Source: Vibrio artabrorum (lineage in GTDB: Bacteria; Pseudomonadota; Gammaproteobacteria; Enterobacterales; Vibrionaceae). Taken from it: a stretch of DNA of 64,000 nucleotides. Positions 44,561 to 56,700 of this stretch are shown piece after piece (positions within the stretch are counted from its first letter, which is position 1; every line of letters starts with the position of its first letter). The notes below the pieces were generated by a model. It made no database searches. It was not told the origin of the DNA and saw only the letters and a program-made list of their open reading frames with translations. The stretch is taken from positions 1,240,001 to 1,304,000 of the forward strand of contig NZ_AP025458.1 in the NCBI RefSeq assembly GCF_024347295.1, in the 5' to 3' direction. Both the position numbers and the translations under genes were made by a program.

Positions 44561-46468
44561 TTGGAAAATTCGGTTAATTTGGAACGCATCCGTGCTGAGT
44601 ATAATGTGAAGCACTGGAGCCAAGGTTTTTATGGGATTGATGATAATGGCGAGGTGTATGTTTCACCGAGTGAAACCGATCATCAAGTTCCGCTCAGTCA
44701 GATCGTAAAACAGTTAGAGCAGCGAAATATTGGTTTGCCTGCTCTTGTGCGTTTTCCTCAAATAGTGCATCAACGTGTGCACAATATCTGTAACGCATTT
44801 AACCAAGCTATCGACGAATATCAGTACGACAACCGTTACTTGCTTGTTTACCCGATTAAAGTGAACCAGCAAAAAGAAGTCGTTGATGAGATCTTAGCCA
44901 GCCAAGCTCAATTAGAGCAGAAGCAGCTTGGTCTAGAGGCGGGCAGTAAGCCAGAACTATTAGCGGTATTGGCGCTGGCTCAAAAAGCAAGCTCAGTGAT
45001 CGTATGCAACGGTTATAAAGACAGAGAATACATCCGTCTTGCGCTGATTGGTGAAAAACTAGGACACAAGGTTTTTATCGTTCTAGAGAAGCTATCAGAG
45101 CTTGATCTTGTGATGTCTGAAGCGAAAGCACTTGGCGTGAAACCGCGTTTAGGTTTACGCATTCGTCTTGCTTCTCAAGGTGCAGGTAAATGGCAAGCCA
45201 GTGGTGGCGAGAAGTCGAAGTTCGGCTTGTCTGCATCACAAGTACTGACCGTTATTGAACGCTTGAAAGCAGAAAATCAACTCGATGTTCTGGAATTAGT
45301 GCATTTCCATCTTGGCTCACAAATGGCCAATATTCGTGATGTGCGAAATGGCGTGAGTGAAGCGGCTCGTTTCTACTGTGAACTGCGTGATATCGGTGCT
45401 CAGTTGAAATACCTGGATGTGGGTGGTGGTTTGGCGGTGGACTATGATGGCACACGCAGTCAGTCTTCAAACTCAATGAACTACGGCTTACTTGAGTACG
45501 CGCGGAACATCGTGATGACAGTCGGGGATATTTGTCAGCTCTACAATCAACCACAACCTGTGATTATTTCAGAATCGGGTCGTTCATTGACTGCGCACCA
45601 TGCCGTGTTAGTGACTAACGTGATTGGTACTGAGAGCTATTCCCCAGAAAGCATGGCGGCGCCAGAAGCAGATGCACCTCTGTTGCTACACAACATGTGG
45701 AAAAACTTCTTAGAGTTAGATGCTGGCAATGATGACCGCGCGTTGATTGAGATCTACAACGACACGCAAAGTGATATCGCAGAAGCACACAACCAATTTG
45801 CGACAGGCATGTTGAATCTTCAGCACCGTGCTTGGGCGGAGCAGATGTCTTTGCGTATTAACTACGAACTTAGCTCACGAATGAGCACTAAGAACCGCTA
45901 CCATCGTCCTATTTTGGATGAGTTGAGTGAGCGTTTAGCCGACAAGTTCTTCGTGAACTTCTCGTTGTTCCAGTCTTTACCAGATGCTTGGGGTATCGAT
46001 CAGGTGTTCCCTGTATTGCCTCTAAGTGGTTTGGATAATGCAGACGAGCGACGCGCGGTAGTACTGGATATCACATGTGACTCTGACGGCACGATTGACC
46101 AGTATGTTGATGGTCAAGGTATTGAAACAACGTTGCCAGTTCCAGCATGGAACCCAGATGAACCTTACCTGATGGGTTTCTTCTTAGTAGGCGCATACCA
46201 AGAGATCTTGGGTGATATGCATAACCTATTTGGTGATACGCACAGTGTCGTGGTGAATGTTGATGAAAGCGGTGAAGCGAACATCGATTACATCAACGAA
46301 GGCGACACGGTTGAAGACATGATGCGTTATGTTCATATCGATATGGACTTGATTCGTCAGAACTACAAAGAATTAGTCACGGCGAAAGTACCAGCTCAAG
46401 AGCAGCAAAGTGTACTGGAAGAGTTAGAGCAAGGCTTGATGGGTTACACCTATCTTGAGGATTTTTAA
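44561..46468 (+). CDS. speA: Biosynthetic arginine decarboxylase
   Basis: The ~635-residue PLP-dependent enzyme of the alanine-racemase/ODC fold converts arginine to agmatine for putrescine synthesis. Visible motifs are the PLP-lysine region [36 protein letters not shown], and [13 protein letters not shown] near the active-site Cys. The start is uncertain: TTG at 44561 has GAGG 9 nt upstream and is preferred; a GTG at 44546 and an ATG at 44489 are in frame. The stop overlaps speB by one base (TAATG), showing translational coupling with agmatinase. Confidence 0.94.
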   Translation: MENSVNLERIRAEYNVKHWSQGFYGIDDNGEVYVSPSETDHQVPLSQIVKQLEQRNIGLPALVRFPQIVHQRVHNICNAFNQAIDEYQYDNRYLLVYPIKVNQQKEVVDEILASQAQLEQKQLGLEAGSKPELLAVLALAQKASSVIVCNGYKDREYIRLALIGEKLGHKVFIVLEKLSELDLVMSEAKALGVKPRLGLRIRLASQGAGKWQASGGEKSKFGLSASQVLTVIERLKAENQLDVLELVHFHLGSQMANIRDVRNGVSEAARFYCELRDIGAQLKYLDVGGGLAVDYDGTRSQSSNSMNYGLLEYARNIVMTVGDICQLYNQPQPVIISESGRSLTAHHAVLVTNVIGTESYSPESMAAPEADAPLLLHNMWKNFLELDAGNDDRALIEIYNDTQSDIAEAHNQFATGMLNLQHRAWAEQMSLRINYELSSRMSTKNRYHRPILDELSERLADKFFVNFSLFQSLPDAWGIDQVFPVLPLSGLDNADERRAVVLDITCDSDGTIDQYVDGQGIETTLPVPAWNPDEPYLMGFFLVGAYQEILGDMHNLFGDTHSVVVNVDESGEANIDYINEGDTVEDMMRYVHIDMDLIRQNYKELVTAKVPAQEQQSVLEELEQGLMGYTYLEDF

Positions 46469-47397
46469 TGAACGATCTATTTACCAAACCCGATTATTCG
46501 CTGTACTCCAATGCGATGACGTTTATGCGTCGTCCATTGGTACAGAACCCAATCGACAATGATGCGGATGTGGTTGTGTTGGGCGCGCCGTTAGATATGG
46601 CGACATCGGGGCGACCGGGTGCTCGTATGGGACCTGATGCGATTCGTCGTGCATCAGTTAACTTGGCGTGGGAGGGTAAAAAATTCCCTTGGGACTTCAA
46701 TGTATTTGAACACACCTCGGTCATTGATGCTGGCGATCTTGTGTTTGATTGTGGTGATGCCGAAGACTTAACGCAGCGTTTAGAAGCGGCGGCCGATGCG
46801 ATCCTAAACAGCGGAAAAACATTGCTAGGTTTAGGTGGTGATCACTTCATTACACTGCCTTTGCTAAGAGCATACGGCAAGAAGTACGGTGAGATGGCTC
46901 TGATTCACTTCGACGCGCACACTGATACTTACAGTCAGGGCAGTCGTTATGATCACGGCACCATGTTCTACCATGCGCCAAATGAAGGTTTAATTTCACC
47001 TGAACATTCAGTGCAAATTGGTATTCGTACAGAGTACAAGCAGGAAGGTCATGGCTTTAATGTTATTAACGCGATGCAAGCGAACGACATGAGCGTTGAC
47101 GAGATCATTGCTCAAGTGAAAGGCATTGTCGGTGATAAGCCCGTTTACCTAACGTTTGATATCGACTGTCTGGATCCTGCTTTTGCTCCGGGTACGGGCA
47201 CACCAGTATGCGGTGGTTTGAATTCCGATAAAGTGCTGAAAATCATTCGCGGCCTGCAAGGCATCAACATGGTTGGCATGGACGTTGTAGAAGTTTCTCC
47301 AGCGTATGACCAAAGCGAGATTACGGCACTGGCTGGTGCGACGATTGCTCTTGAGTTGCTTTATGTTTGGACGGCAAATCGCTTCGCGAAATCCTAA
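46468..47397 (+). CDS. speB: Agmatinase
   Basis: The 309-residue arginase-fold enzyme hydrolyses agmatine to putrescine and urea. Manganese ligands are visible in [18 protein letters not shown] and [16 protein letters not shown]. The start codon shares its A with the speA stop (TAATG), so translation is coupled and the two steps from arginine to putrescine are made together. A terminator follows. Full family length. Confidence 0.95.
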   Translation: MNDLFTKPDYSLYSNAMTFMRRPLVQNPIDNDADVVVLGAPLDMATSGRPGARMGPDAIRRASVNLAWEGKKFPWDFNVFEHTSVIDAGDLVFDCGDAEDLTQRLEAAADAILNSGKTLLGLGGDHFITLPLLRAYGKKYGEMALIHFDAHTDTYSQGSRYDHGTMFYHAPNEGLISPEHSVQIGIRTEYKQEGHGFNVINAMQANDMSVDEIIAQVKGIVGDKPVYLTFDIDCLDPAFAPGTGTPVCGGLNSDKVLKIIRGLQGINMVGMDVVEVSPAYDQSEITALAGATIALELLYVWTANRFAKS

Positions 47398-47435
47398 CTT
47401 TCATGGCTAAAGCATAACGTTGCATAATAATTTGC

Positions 47436-47469
47436 AAGCCCATCAGGTTTTACTTGGTGGGCTTTTTTG
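47436..47469 (+). terminator. Terminator of speAB
   Basis: AAGCCCA pairs with TGGGCTT inside a longer, slightly bulged stem, followed by six T's. Confidence 0.82.
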
Positions 47470-47734
47470 ATTTTGACGTATGTGAACCCCTGATTTTGTA
47501 AAAATTGGCTTCTTAACACAGATTTGGCACTTCTTATGGTGAAGACTACGCTTAATAGTAAATAAATAATTAAAAAAAGGTTAAATAATTCTCTTTTTTC
47601 AAGCGGATTCACGAAACCAGGCATGGCGTTAACCAGAGTTTAAGAAAAGCTCGGGGCGTAAATAGAATCATTTTCGTAAATACAGAGATCTGCACAACGA
47701 CAAAGAATGGTGCTTTGTGACTGCGGGGGGATAT
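47470..47734. other. Upstream region of the giant adhesin gene
   Basis: AT-rich 265 bp holding the adhesin promoter. A TGGCAC at 47525 is followed by ATGG rather than TTGC at the -12 spacing, so a sigma-54 promoter is not supported. A run of G's (GGGGGG) precedes the adhesin ATG as ribosome binding site. Confidence 0.35.
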
Positions 47735-50700
47735 ATGGATATTCAAGTTTTGAGCCAGGCGGCGGTAGTGGAAGCAGTGAATGGAGAAGTCATCGCCGTT
47801 AAGCCTGATGGTAGTGCTAGAAAGATTGCAGTAGGTGATATCATCCGTGGAAATGAGATCGTGATTACTGCCAATGGATCTGAACTGATACTCGGTGTAC
47901 AAAACAATGCGATTCCAATTGCAGATAATTGTGTCAGTTGTGTCGATGAGAACGGTGCTTGGACCGCGGTTCCTGTTGCTGGGGAGGTCAATGTTGATTT
48001 AGAAAAAGTGGACGCAGGAACGTTTACTGACGATGACTTTACGGCTATCCAACAGGCTATTTTAGGTGGTGCCGATCCAACCCAAATCCTCGAAGCTACG
48101 GCTGCTGGTGGTGGATTAGGCTCTGCAAACGCCGGCTTTGTCACTATTGATTATAACTACACACAAACTCAGCCATCGACATTCTTTGAAACTTCAGGCT
48201 TAGCAGAACGAAGCGTTGCTCAAGACAGAGAAGAGTTCAGAACCATAACTCGCTCATCGGGCGGTCAATCAATCAGTGAAGTGCTCACTGAAGGCTCTAT
48301 TTCTGGCAATACTTATCCCCAATCTATTACAACAACCGAAACGATTATTGCAGGTAGTCTAGCGCTAGCCCCTGACTCTTTTGCCCCAGAAGTACAGTCC
48401 CTCGCTTCGCTACTCAACGAGCTAAACAGTGATATCAGCTCAAGTGGTCAGCCCGTTACGTTTACTTACGATGCGGCGACCAATGCTATCGTGGGGGTTC
48501 AAGGTTCCGACGAAGTACTGCGTATCGATATTGACGTTGTCAGTGTTGGCAATAACGTTGAGCTTTCACTGGCCACGACGATTTCTCAACCCATTGATCA
48601 CGTAACGTCAGTTGGCGGTGGTCAGGTTTCCTATATCGGCGATCAAATCAACATCACTTTTGATATTCAAGGTCAAGACACCGCCGGAAATCCACTAGTA
48701 ACGCCAATCAATGCGCAAGTTGCCGTGGTTGATGGGGGCGATCCGTCTGCTGAAAGTGTGAATATCAGTAACGTAGAAACAAGCAATGTTCCAATAGAAG
48801 GGACATTCTCCAATATTGGCAGTGATAACCTTCAATCCGCCGTTTTTGATGCGAGTGCGTTGGACCAATTTGATGGAATACTCAGCGATAATCAAAATAC
48901 GCTTGCAAGGCTATCTGATGATGGGACAACGCTCACTTTGTCCATTCAAGGCCGAGGTGAGGTTGTTCTTACTATCTCGCTAGATACCGATGGTACCTAT
49001 AAATTTGAGCAGTTTAATCCGATAGAACAAGTGGGTACCGATTCACTGACGTTCGATTTACCGATCACGATTACCGATTTCGATCAAGATGTGGTTACCA
49101 ATAACATCAACATTGTTATCTCTGATGGTGATAGCCCAGTCATTACCAATGTCGACAGTATTAGTGTCGATGAAGCCGGCATCATTGGAGGATCACAAGA
49201 GGGAACCGCGCCCGTAGCGGGGAGCGGAAGTATCACTGCCGATGTTTTCGAAAGCGACATCATCGATCATTATGAACTGGAGCCGACGGAATTTAATACG
49301 GGTGGCACCTTGGTTTCTCATGGTGAGGCGGTGCTACTCGAGTTGGTTGATGAAACCAATGGTGTTAGAACTTACGAAGGCTATGTCGAGGTCAATGGAT
49401 CGAGAATTACTGTCTTTGACGTTAAAATTGATAGCCCTTCATTGGGTAACTACGAATTTAATTTGTATGAAGATCTTTCGCACCAAGGCGCTGAAGAAGC
49501 GTTATTAACTTTTGCACTGCCAATTTATGCGGTGGACGCGGACGGCGATAGGTCTGCGTTATCCAGTGGTTCAAGTACACCAGAAGCCGCCCAGATTCTT
49601 ATCAACGTTAAAGATGATGTTGTTGAACTCGTTGATAAGGTTGAATCAGTCACTGAGCCGACCTTAGCTGGCGATACGGTTGTTTCGTATAATTTATTCA
49701 ACTTCGAAGGCGCTGATGGTTCAACCATTCAATCATTTAACTATGGTGGTGTTGATTATCCGCTAGATCAGAGCTTACTGCCAGATGCTGCTCAAACATT
49801 CAGTTTTACTGAGGGTGTGGTAACCATCTCACTGAATGGCGACTTTAGCTTTGAAGTTGCGCGCGATATTGACCACACAAACAGTGAAACCATCGTCAAA
49901 CAGTTCTCATTTTTAGCTGAAGATGGTGATGGAGACACGGACACTTCAACGCTTGAGCTAAGTATCACTGACGGCCAAGATCCAATCATTGATTTGATCC
50001 CACCTGTTACTCTCTCAGAAACCAACCTTGCTGATGGATCTTCGCCAAGCGGAAGTGCGGTCAGCACTACCGAGACGATTACCTTTACCGCTGGTAGTGA
50101 TGATGTCGCTAAATTTCGTATTGAACCAACGGAATTCAATGTCGGTGGGACACTGGAATCGAATGGGTTTGTGGTCGAGATAAAAGAAGACTCTGCTAAT
50201 CCGGGGACTTACATCGGTTTTATTACCAACGGTTCTGGCTCTGAAATCCCAGTGTTCACCATTAGTTTTTCTGCTACTACGTTAGGTGAATACACCTTTA
50301 CTTTACTAGAAGCGTTAGACCATGTGGATGGCCTAGATAAAAACGATCTAAGCTTTGAACTTCCAGTTTATGCGGTAGACAGCGATGGCGATGACTCATT
50401 GGTGTCTCAGCTTAATGTGACCATCGGTGATGACGTTCAAATCATGCAAGACGGCACGTTAGATATCATCGAGCCAAATCTTGCTGACGGCACGGTAACA
50501 ACCAACACCATTGATGTAATGCCTGATCAAAGTGCAGATGGCGCGACCATCACTCAGTTCACTTATGACGGTGTCGTCAACACACTCGATCAAAGCATTT
50601 CAGGCGAGCAGCAGTTTAACTTCGCAGAAGGTAGCTTGTTCATCACCCTTGAAGGCGACATGCGTTTCGAGCCCAACCGTGATCTCGACCATACCACGAG

Positions 50701-53700
50701 CGAAGATATCGTGAAGTCGATTGTGGTGACCTCAAGCGACTTCGATAAAGATTCGGTGACTTCAACGGTTACATTGACGATCACCGATGGCGATATCCCA
50801 ACCATTGATGTTATTCCAACCGTTAGCTTATCTGAAACGAATCTGAGTGATGGCTCGAACCCGAGTGGTAGCGCGGTTAGTCAAACCGAGACCATTACCT
50901 TTACCAACCAAAGTGACGATGTTGCGAAGTTCCGTTTAGAACCGAGTGAATTTAACGTTGGCGATTCTCTTACGTCCGATGGTCTGGTTATCGAGCTTAG
51001 AGAAGAACCTGCGGGGTCGGGTAATTATATCGGTTTCACGACTGATATTTCGAATACTGAAACTACCGTTTTCACTCTTGATTTCAGCAGTACTAATTTG
51101 GGTGAATACACCTTTACGCTTCTCGAAGCGATTGACCACACGGCGATTCAAGGCAATAACGACCTCACATTCAACTTGCCAGTTTACGCCGTCGATAGCG
51201 ACGGTGACGATTCTCTGATGTCTCCGTTGGCGGTGACGATCACCGATGACGTTCAAGTGATGGTCAATAGCTCACTCAATATTGAAGAGCCAACGGTTGC
51301 GGATTTAGCGGCAGGCACGCCGACCACGACAACGGTTAATGTTCTCGATGAACAAGGCGCTGATGGAACGACCATTACTCAGTTTACTTATGATGGTGGC
51401 GCGGTACTAACACTTGACCAAAGCGATACGGGTGAACAGAAGTTTGATGTTGCTGAGGGTTCGCTGTATATCACCCTGCAAGGCGACGTGCGTTTCGAGC
51501 CTAATCGCAATCTCGACCACACTGGTGGAGACATTGTTAAATCGATAGTGGTGACTTCAAGCGATTCTGATAACGATCTTGTTTCCTCAACGGTTACGCT
51601 GACCATTATCGATGGCGATATTCCAACCATTGATAATGTACCAAGTGTTACGCTATCTGAATCCAATCTGAGTGATGGCTCTGCTCCAAGCGGCAGTGCG
51701 GTCAGTCAAACTGAGACGATTACCTTCACCAACCAAAGTGATGACGTGACGAGTTTCCGTATTGAACCTACTGAGTTCAATATTGGTGGCCTTCTAAAAT
51801 CGAATGGACTGACGGTTGAGCTGAAAGTCGACCCAAGTACGCCGGGTGGCTACATCGGCTTTGTGACGACGGCGGCTAATGTTGAAACGAACGTGTTCAC
51901 GATGAGTTTTTCGGATACCAATATCGGTCAATACACCTTCACACTGTTGGAAGCGTTAGATCACGTTGATGGGCTAGCAAATAACAACCTAAGCTTTGAC
52001 CTGCCGGTTTACGCTGTTGATAAAGATGGTGATGATTCTCTGGTGTCTCAACTCAATGTGACTATCGGTGATGATGTCCAAATCATGCAAAACGGCACAT
52101 TAGATATCGTTGAACCGAATGTTGCTGATTTGGCTGGTGGCACTGTAACGACCAATACCATCGATGTGATGCCAACGCAAAGTGCGGACGGCGCGACCAT
52201 CACTCAGTTCACCTACGATGGTCAACTTCGAACACTGGATCAAACTGACAATGGCGAGCAACAGTTTAGCTTCACGGAAGGTGAGTTATTCATCACTCTT
52301 CAAGGTGAAGTGCGTTTTGAGCCAAATCGTAATTTAGACCACACAGCGAGCGAAGACATCGTGAAGTCAATTGTGGTGACTTCAAGTGACTTCGATAACG
52401 ATCCAGTGACAGCAACGGTTACGCTGACCATTACTGATGGTGATATCCCAACCATCGATGCAGTGCCAAGCGTTACTCTATCTGAAACTAACCTTAGCGA
52501 TGGCTCTAGTCCGAGCGGTAGCGCAGTCAGTCAAACTGAGACGATTACTTTCACTAACCAAAGTGATGATGTGACAAGTTTCCGCATTGAACCCACTGAG
52601 TTTAATGTCGGTGGTGCACTGAAATCGAATGGTTTTGCGGTCGAGATAAAAGAAGACTCTGCTAATCCGGGCACTTACATCGGTTTTATTACCAACGGTT
52701 CGAGCGCTGAAGTCCCCGTGTTTACCATTAGCTTCTCTTCAACCACGTTAGGTGAATACACTTTCACTCTACTTGAAGCGCTAGATCATGCTGATGGCCT
52801 AGATAATAACGATTTGAGCTTTGATCTGCCTGTTTACGCGGTAGACAGCGATGGTGATGATTCACTGGTATCGCAGCTTAATGTAACGATTGGTGATGAT
52901 GTTCAAATCATGCAAGGTGGTGCGCTCAATATTACCGAGCCGACCGTCGCTGATTTAGCGGCAGGTACACCGACCACGGCCACTTTTGATGTCATGCCAG
53001 ACCAAAGTGCTGACGGCGCGACCGTCACTCAGTTCACTTATGATGGCGTCGTAAACACCCTCGATCAAAGCATTTCAAGCGAACAACAGTTTATCTTCGC
53101 GGAAGGTAAATTGTACATTACTCTCGAAGGTGAAGTTCGCTTTGAGCCTAATCGAGATCTTGACCATACGGCCGGCGACATTGTTAAGTCGATCGTGGTG
53201 ACCTCAAGCGATTTCGACAAAGACTCAGTCACTTCAACCGTTACGTTAACAATCACCGATGGTGAGATTCCAACCATTGATGTTATTCCAACGGTTAGCT
53301 TATCTGAAACGAACCTGACGGATGGTTCAGCCCCAAGTGGCAGCGCAGTAAGTCAAACCGAGACCATCACCTTTACTAATCAAAGTGATGATGTGGTTCG
53401 CTTCCGCCTTGAACCAACAGAGTTCAATACCAACGATGCACTTACATCGAATGGTTTAGCGGTTGAACTGCGCGAAGATCCGCAAGGGTCGGGCAACTAC
53501 ATCGGATTTACCACCAGTTCGTCTAATGTAGAGACAACAGTATTTACGTTGAGTTTTTCTGGGACAACCTTAGGTGAATACACCTTTACCTTAATTGAAG
53601 CCTTGGCTCATCAAGATGCACGTGGCAACAACGACCTGAGTTTTGATCTGCCTGTGTATGCGGTGGATAGTGACGGCGACGATTCGTTAGTCTCTCAGCT

Positions 53701-56700
53701 TGGCGTGACGATTGGTGATGATGTGCAGTTGATGCAAGGCGGCACAATAACCAGTCGCGAGCCTGCGGGAGCAGTCGAAACATCGAATATTCTGGACGTG
53801 ATGCCCAATCAGAGCGCAGATGGAGCAAAAATCACGTCATTTGTGTTTGATGGAAACAGTGCAGAAAGCCTTGATCTCAATGTGAATGGCGAGCAAGAGT
53901 TTGTGTTCACTGAAGGTTCTGTATTTATTACCACAGAAGGTGAGATACGATTCGAGCCTGTGCGAAATCAAGATCACACGAGTGGTGATATTACCAAGAC
54001 GATTGTTGTTACATCTACTGACCTTGATGGCGATATCGTTTCATCTACCGTGACATTGAAGATTACCGATGGTGATCTTCCAACGATCGATTTAGTCCCG
54101 GGAATTACGCTCTCAGAAGTGGATCTCGCTGACGGTTCTTCGTCAACCGGTAATCCAGTGACGATGACTCAAGTTATTACCTACACCGAGGGTAGTGATG
54201 ACGTAAGTCACTTCAGAATTGACCCAGTACAGTTCAACACATCTGGAGCTTTAAAGTCCAATGGCTTAGAGGTTGAGATAAAAGAGCAGCCAGCGAATTC
54301 TGGTAACTACATTGGCTTCGTCAAGGACGGTTCTAACGTAGAAAGCAACGTCTTCACGATCAGTTTCTCGACAACCAATCTAGGGCAATACACGTTCACA
54401 CTGCTTGAAGCGTTAGACCATGCAGATGGATTACAAAACAATACTTTAAGCTTCGATGTCCCTGTTTTAGCGGTTGATAGCGATGGTGATGATTCTGTAA
54501 TGTCGCCAATGACCGTGGTGATCACCGATGATGTACAAGGCGTACAAGATGGGGTGCTCAGTATCACTGAGCCTTCACTGGCTGATACAGCAGCAGGTAC
54601 GCCAACCACGCCTATAATCGACGTTATGCCGACACAGAGTGCTGATGGCGCGAAAGTGACTCAGTTTATCTACGATGGCGGCACGGCTGTGACGTTAGAC
54701 CCAACTGTATCTACGGAACAAGTTTTTACCGTAACCGATGGTTTACTGTACATCACGATTGAAGGTGAAGTGCGCTTTGAACCAAGCCGAAATCTAGACC
54801 ATTCATCTGGCGATATCGTGAGAACGATAGTCGTGACGACCAGTGACTTTGATAACGATACCGATACCGCGGATGTCACTTTGACGATCAAAGACGGAAT
54901 CAATCCCGTGATCGATCTAGTGCCAGATATTAACCTATCGGAAGTGGGTCTTGCTGATGGCTCTATGCCGAGTGGTTCGGCGGTGAGCTCGACACAAACA
55001 ATCACTTATACCGTGGGTAGTGATGATTTAAGCCACTTTAGAATTGCAAGCAACGAGTTCAATCCTGGCGATCTACTCAAATCAAATGGTCTTGTTGTCC
55101 AGCTAAAAGAAGATCCGTCTTCTCCAGGTGACTATATTGGCTATACCGATGATGGGGCAGGTAACGTAACCGATGTTTTCACCATTAGCTTTGATAGTGT
55201 AAATAAAGGGCAGTTCACCTATACCTTGATTGAGGCGCTCGATCACCTTGACGGGGTTCTTTATAACGACCTGGCTTTCAGCCTACCTGTTTACGCCGTG
55301 GATACCGATGGGGACGATTCGGTTAAACGCGATGTCATGGTGACGATACAAGATGACATTCAACAGATGCAAGATGGCACCTTAACCATTACTGAACCTA
55401 ATTCTGGCTCGCCAACGACGGCTACCGTTGATGTCATGCCGTTACCAAGTGCTGACGGTGCGACCATTACTCAGTTTACTTTTGGAGGTGGCCCTGCGAT
55501 CACCTTGGATCAAACTAACAATGGCGAGCAAGAGTTTACCTTCACGGAAGGCTCACTGTTTGTCACGCTAAGCGGTGATGTAAGATTCGAACCAAACCGA
55601 AATCTAGACCATTCAGCAGGCGACATTGTTAAATCGATTGTGTTTACGTCTTCTGACTTTGATAAAGACACCTTTTCATCAACAGTCACGCTTACGATTG
55701 TTGATGGCGATGGGCCAACAATCAACGTTGTGCCAAGTGTCAGCTTGTCGGAAAGCTTACTTGCGGATGGTTCGACACCGAGCGGAACGCCGGTCAGTGT
55801 GACGCAAACTATCACCTCGCTAGCGAGCAGTGATGACATCGGAAAAATAGTCGTCGAAGTTGGGCTGTTCAATACCAACGGCGTGTTGAAGTCTGATGGC
55901 CTCGAATTGAGTTTACGTGAGGAGCCTGTGGGTTCTGGCGACTACATTGCGTTTACTACGGATGGTTCGGGTGGTGAGAAAATCATATTCACCCTAGATT
56001 TTGATGATACTAATCCTAGCCAGTACACGTTTACGCTGCTTGAGCGTTTGGACCACGTTGATGGTTTAGGAAGCAACGATCTGAGCTTTGATCTCTCTGT
56101 TTACGCAGAAGATACCGATGGTGATATTTCAGCGTCTAAGCCGCTTACTGTCACCATTACCGATGATGTCCAGTTAATGCAGTCTGGTGTGCTTAACATC
56201 ACTGAACCAAGCACCGGGACACCGACCTCGACCACATTTGATGTGATGCCAGCACAAAGTGCAGATGGTGCCACAATCACTAAGTTTACCTATGGCAGCC
56301 AGCCAGAATCGTCTCTGGTACAAAGCAATACTGGAGAACAAGAGTTTGTATTTGCAGAAGGTTCTTTGTTTATCACGCTTGAAGGTGATGTGCGTTTTGA
56401 ACCTAACCGCAATTTAGACCACTCTGGTGGCGATATCGTCAAGACCATTACGGTGACATCTGAAGATAAAGATGGCGATATCGTAATGTCTACCGTGACA
56501 TTAACGATTGCCGATGGCGCGCCACCAACTATTGATACCGTACCGACTGTCGCGTTGGAAGAAGCCAATCTGATGGATGGTTCTTCACCGGCATTACCTG
56601 TTAGCCAAACTGAAACCATTACTTTCACCGCTGGAAGTGACGATGTGAGCCACTTCCGTATTGATACCACTCAATTCAACACGTCTGGCGACCTTAAGGC

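Noticed and set aside
47523..47541. Possible sigma-54 promoter (TGGCAC...) upstream of the adhesin
   Set aside because: The -12 element reads ATGG instead of TTGC at the required spacing.
47743..48144. Minus-strand ORF of 133 codons at the adhesin start
   Set aside because: Opposes the retention module, whose plus-strand translation has recognisable motifs; no ribosome binding site.
49525..56670. Recurrent minus-strand ORFs (e.g. 49792-50139, 51388-51666, 53065-53277, 55510-55878) with similar translations
   Set aside because: They lie antisense to the adhesin repeats and recur only because the repeats recur; no ribosome binding sites or independent features.
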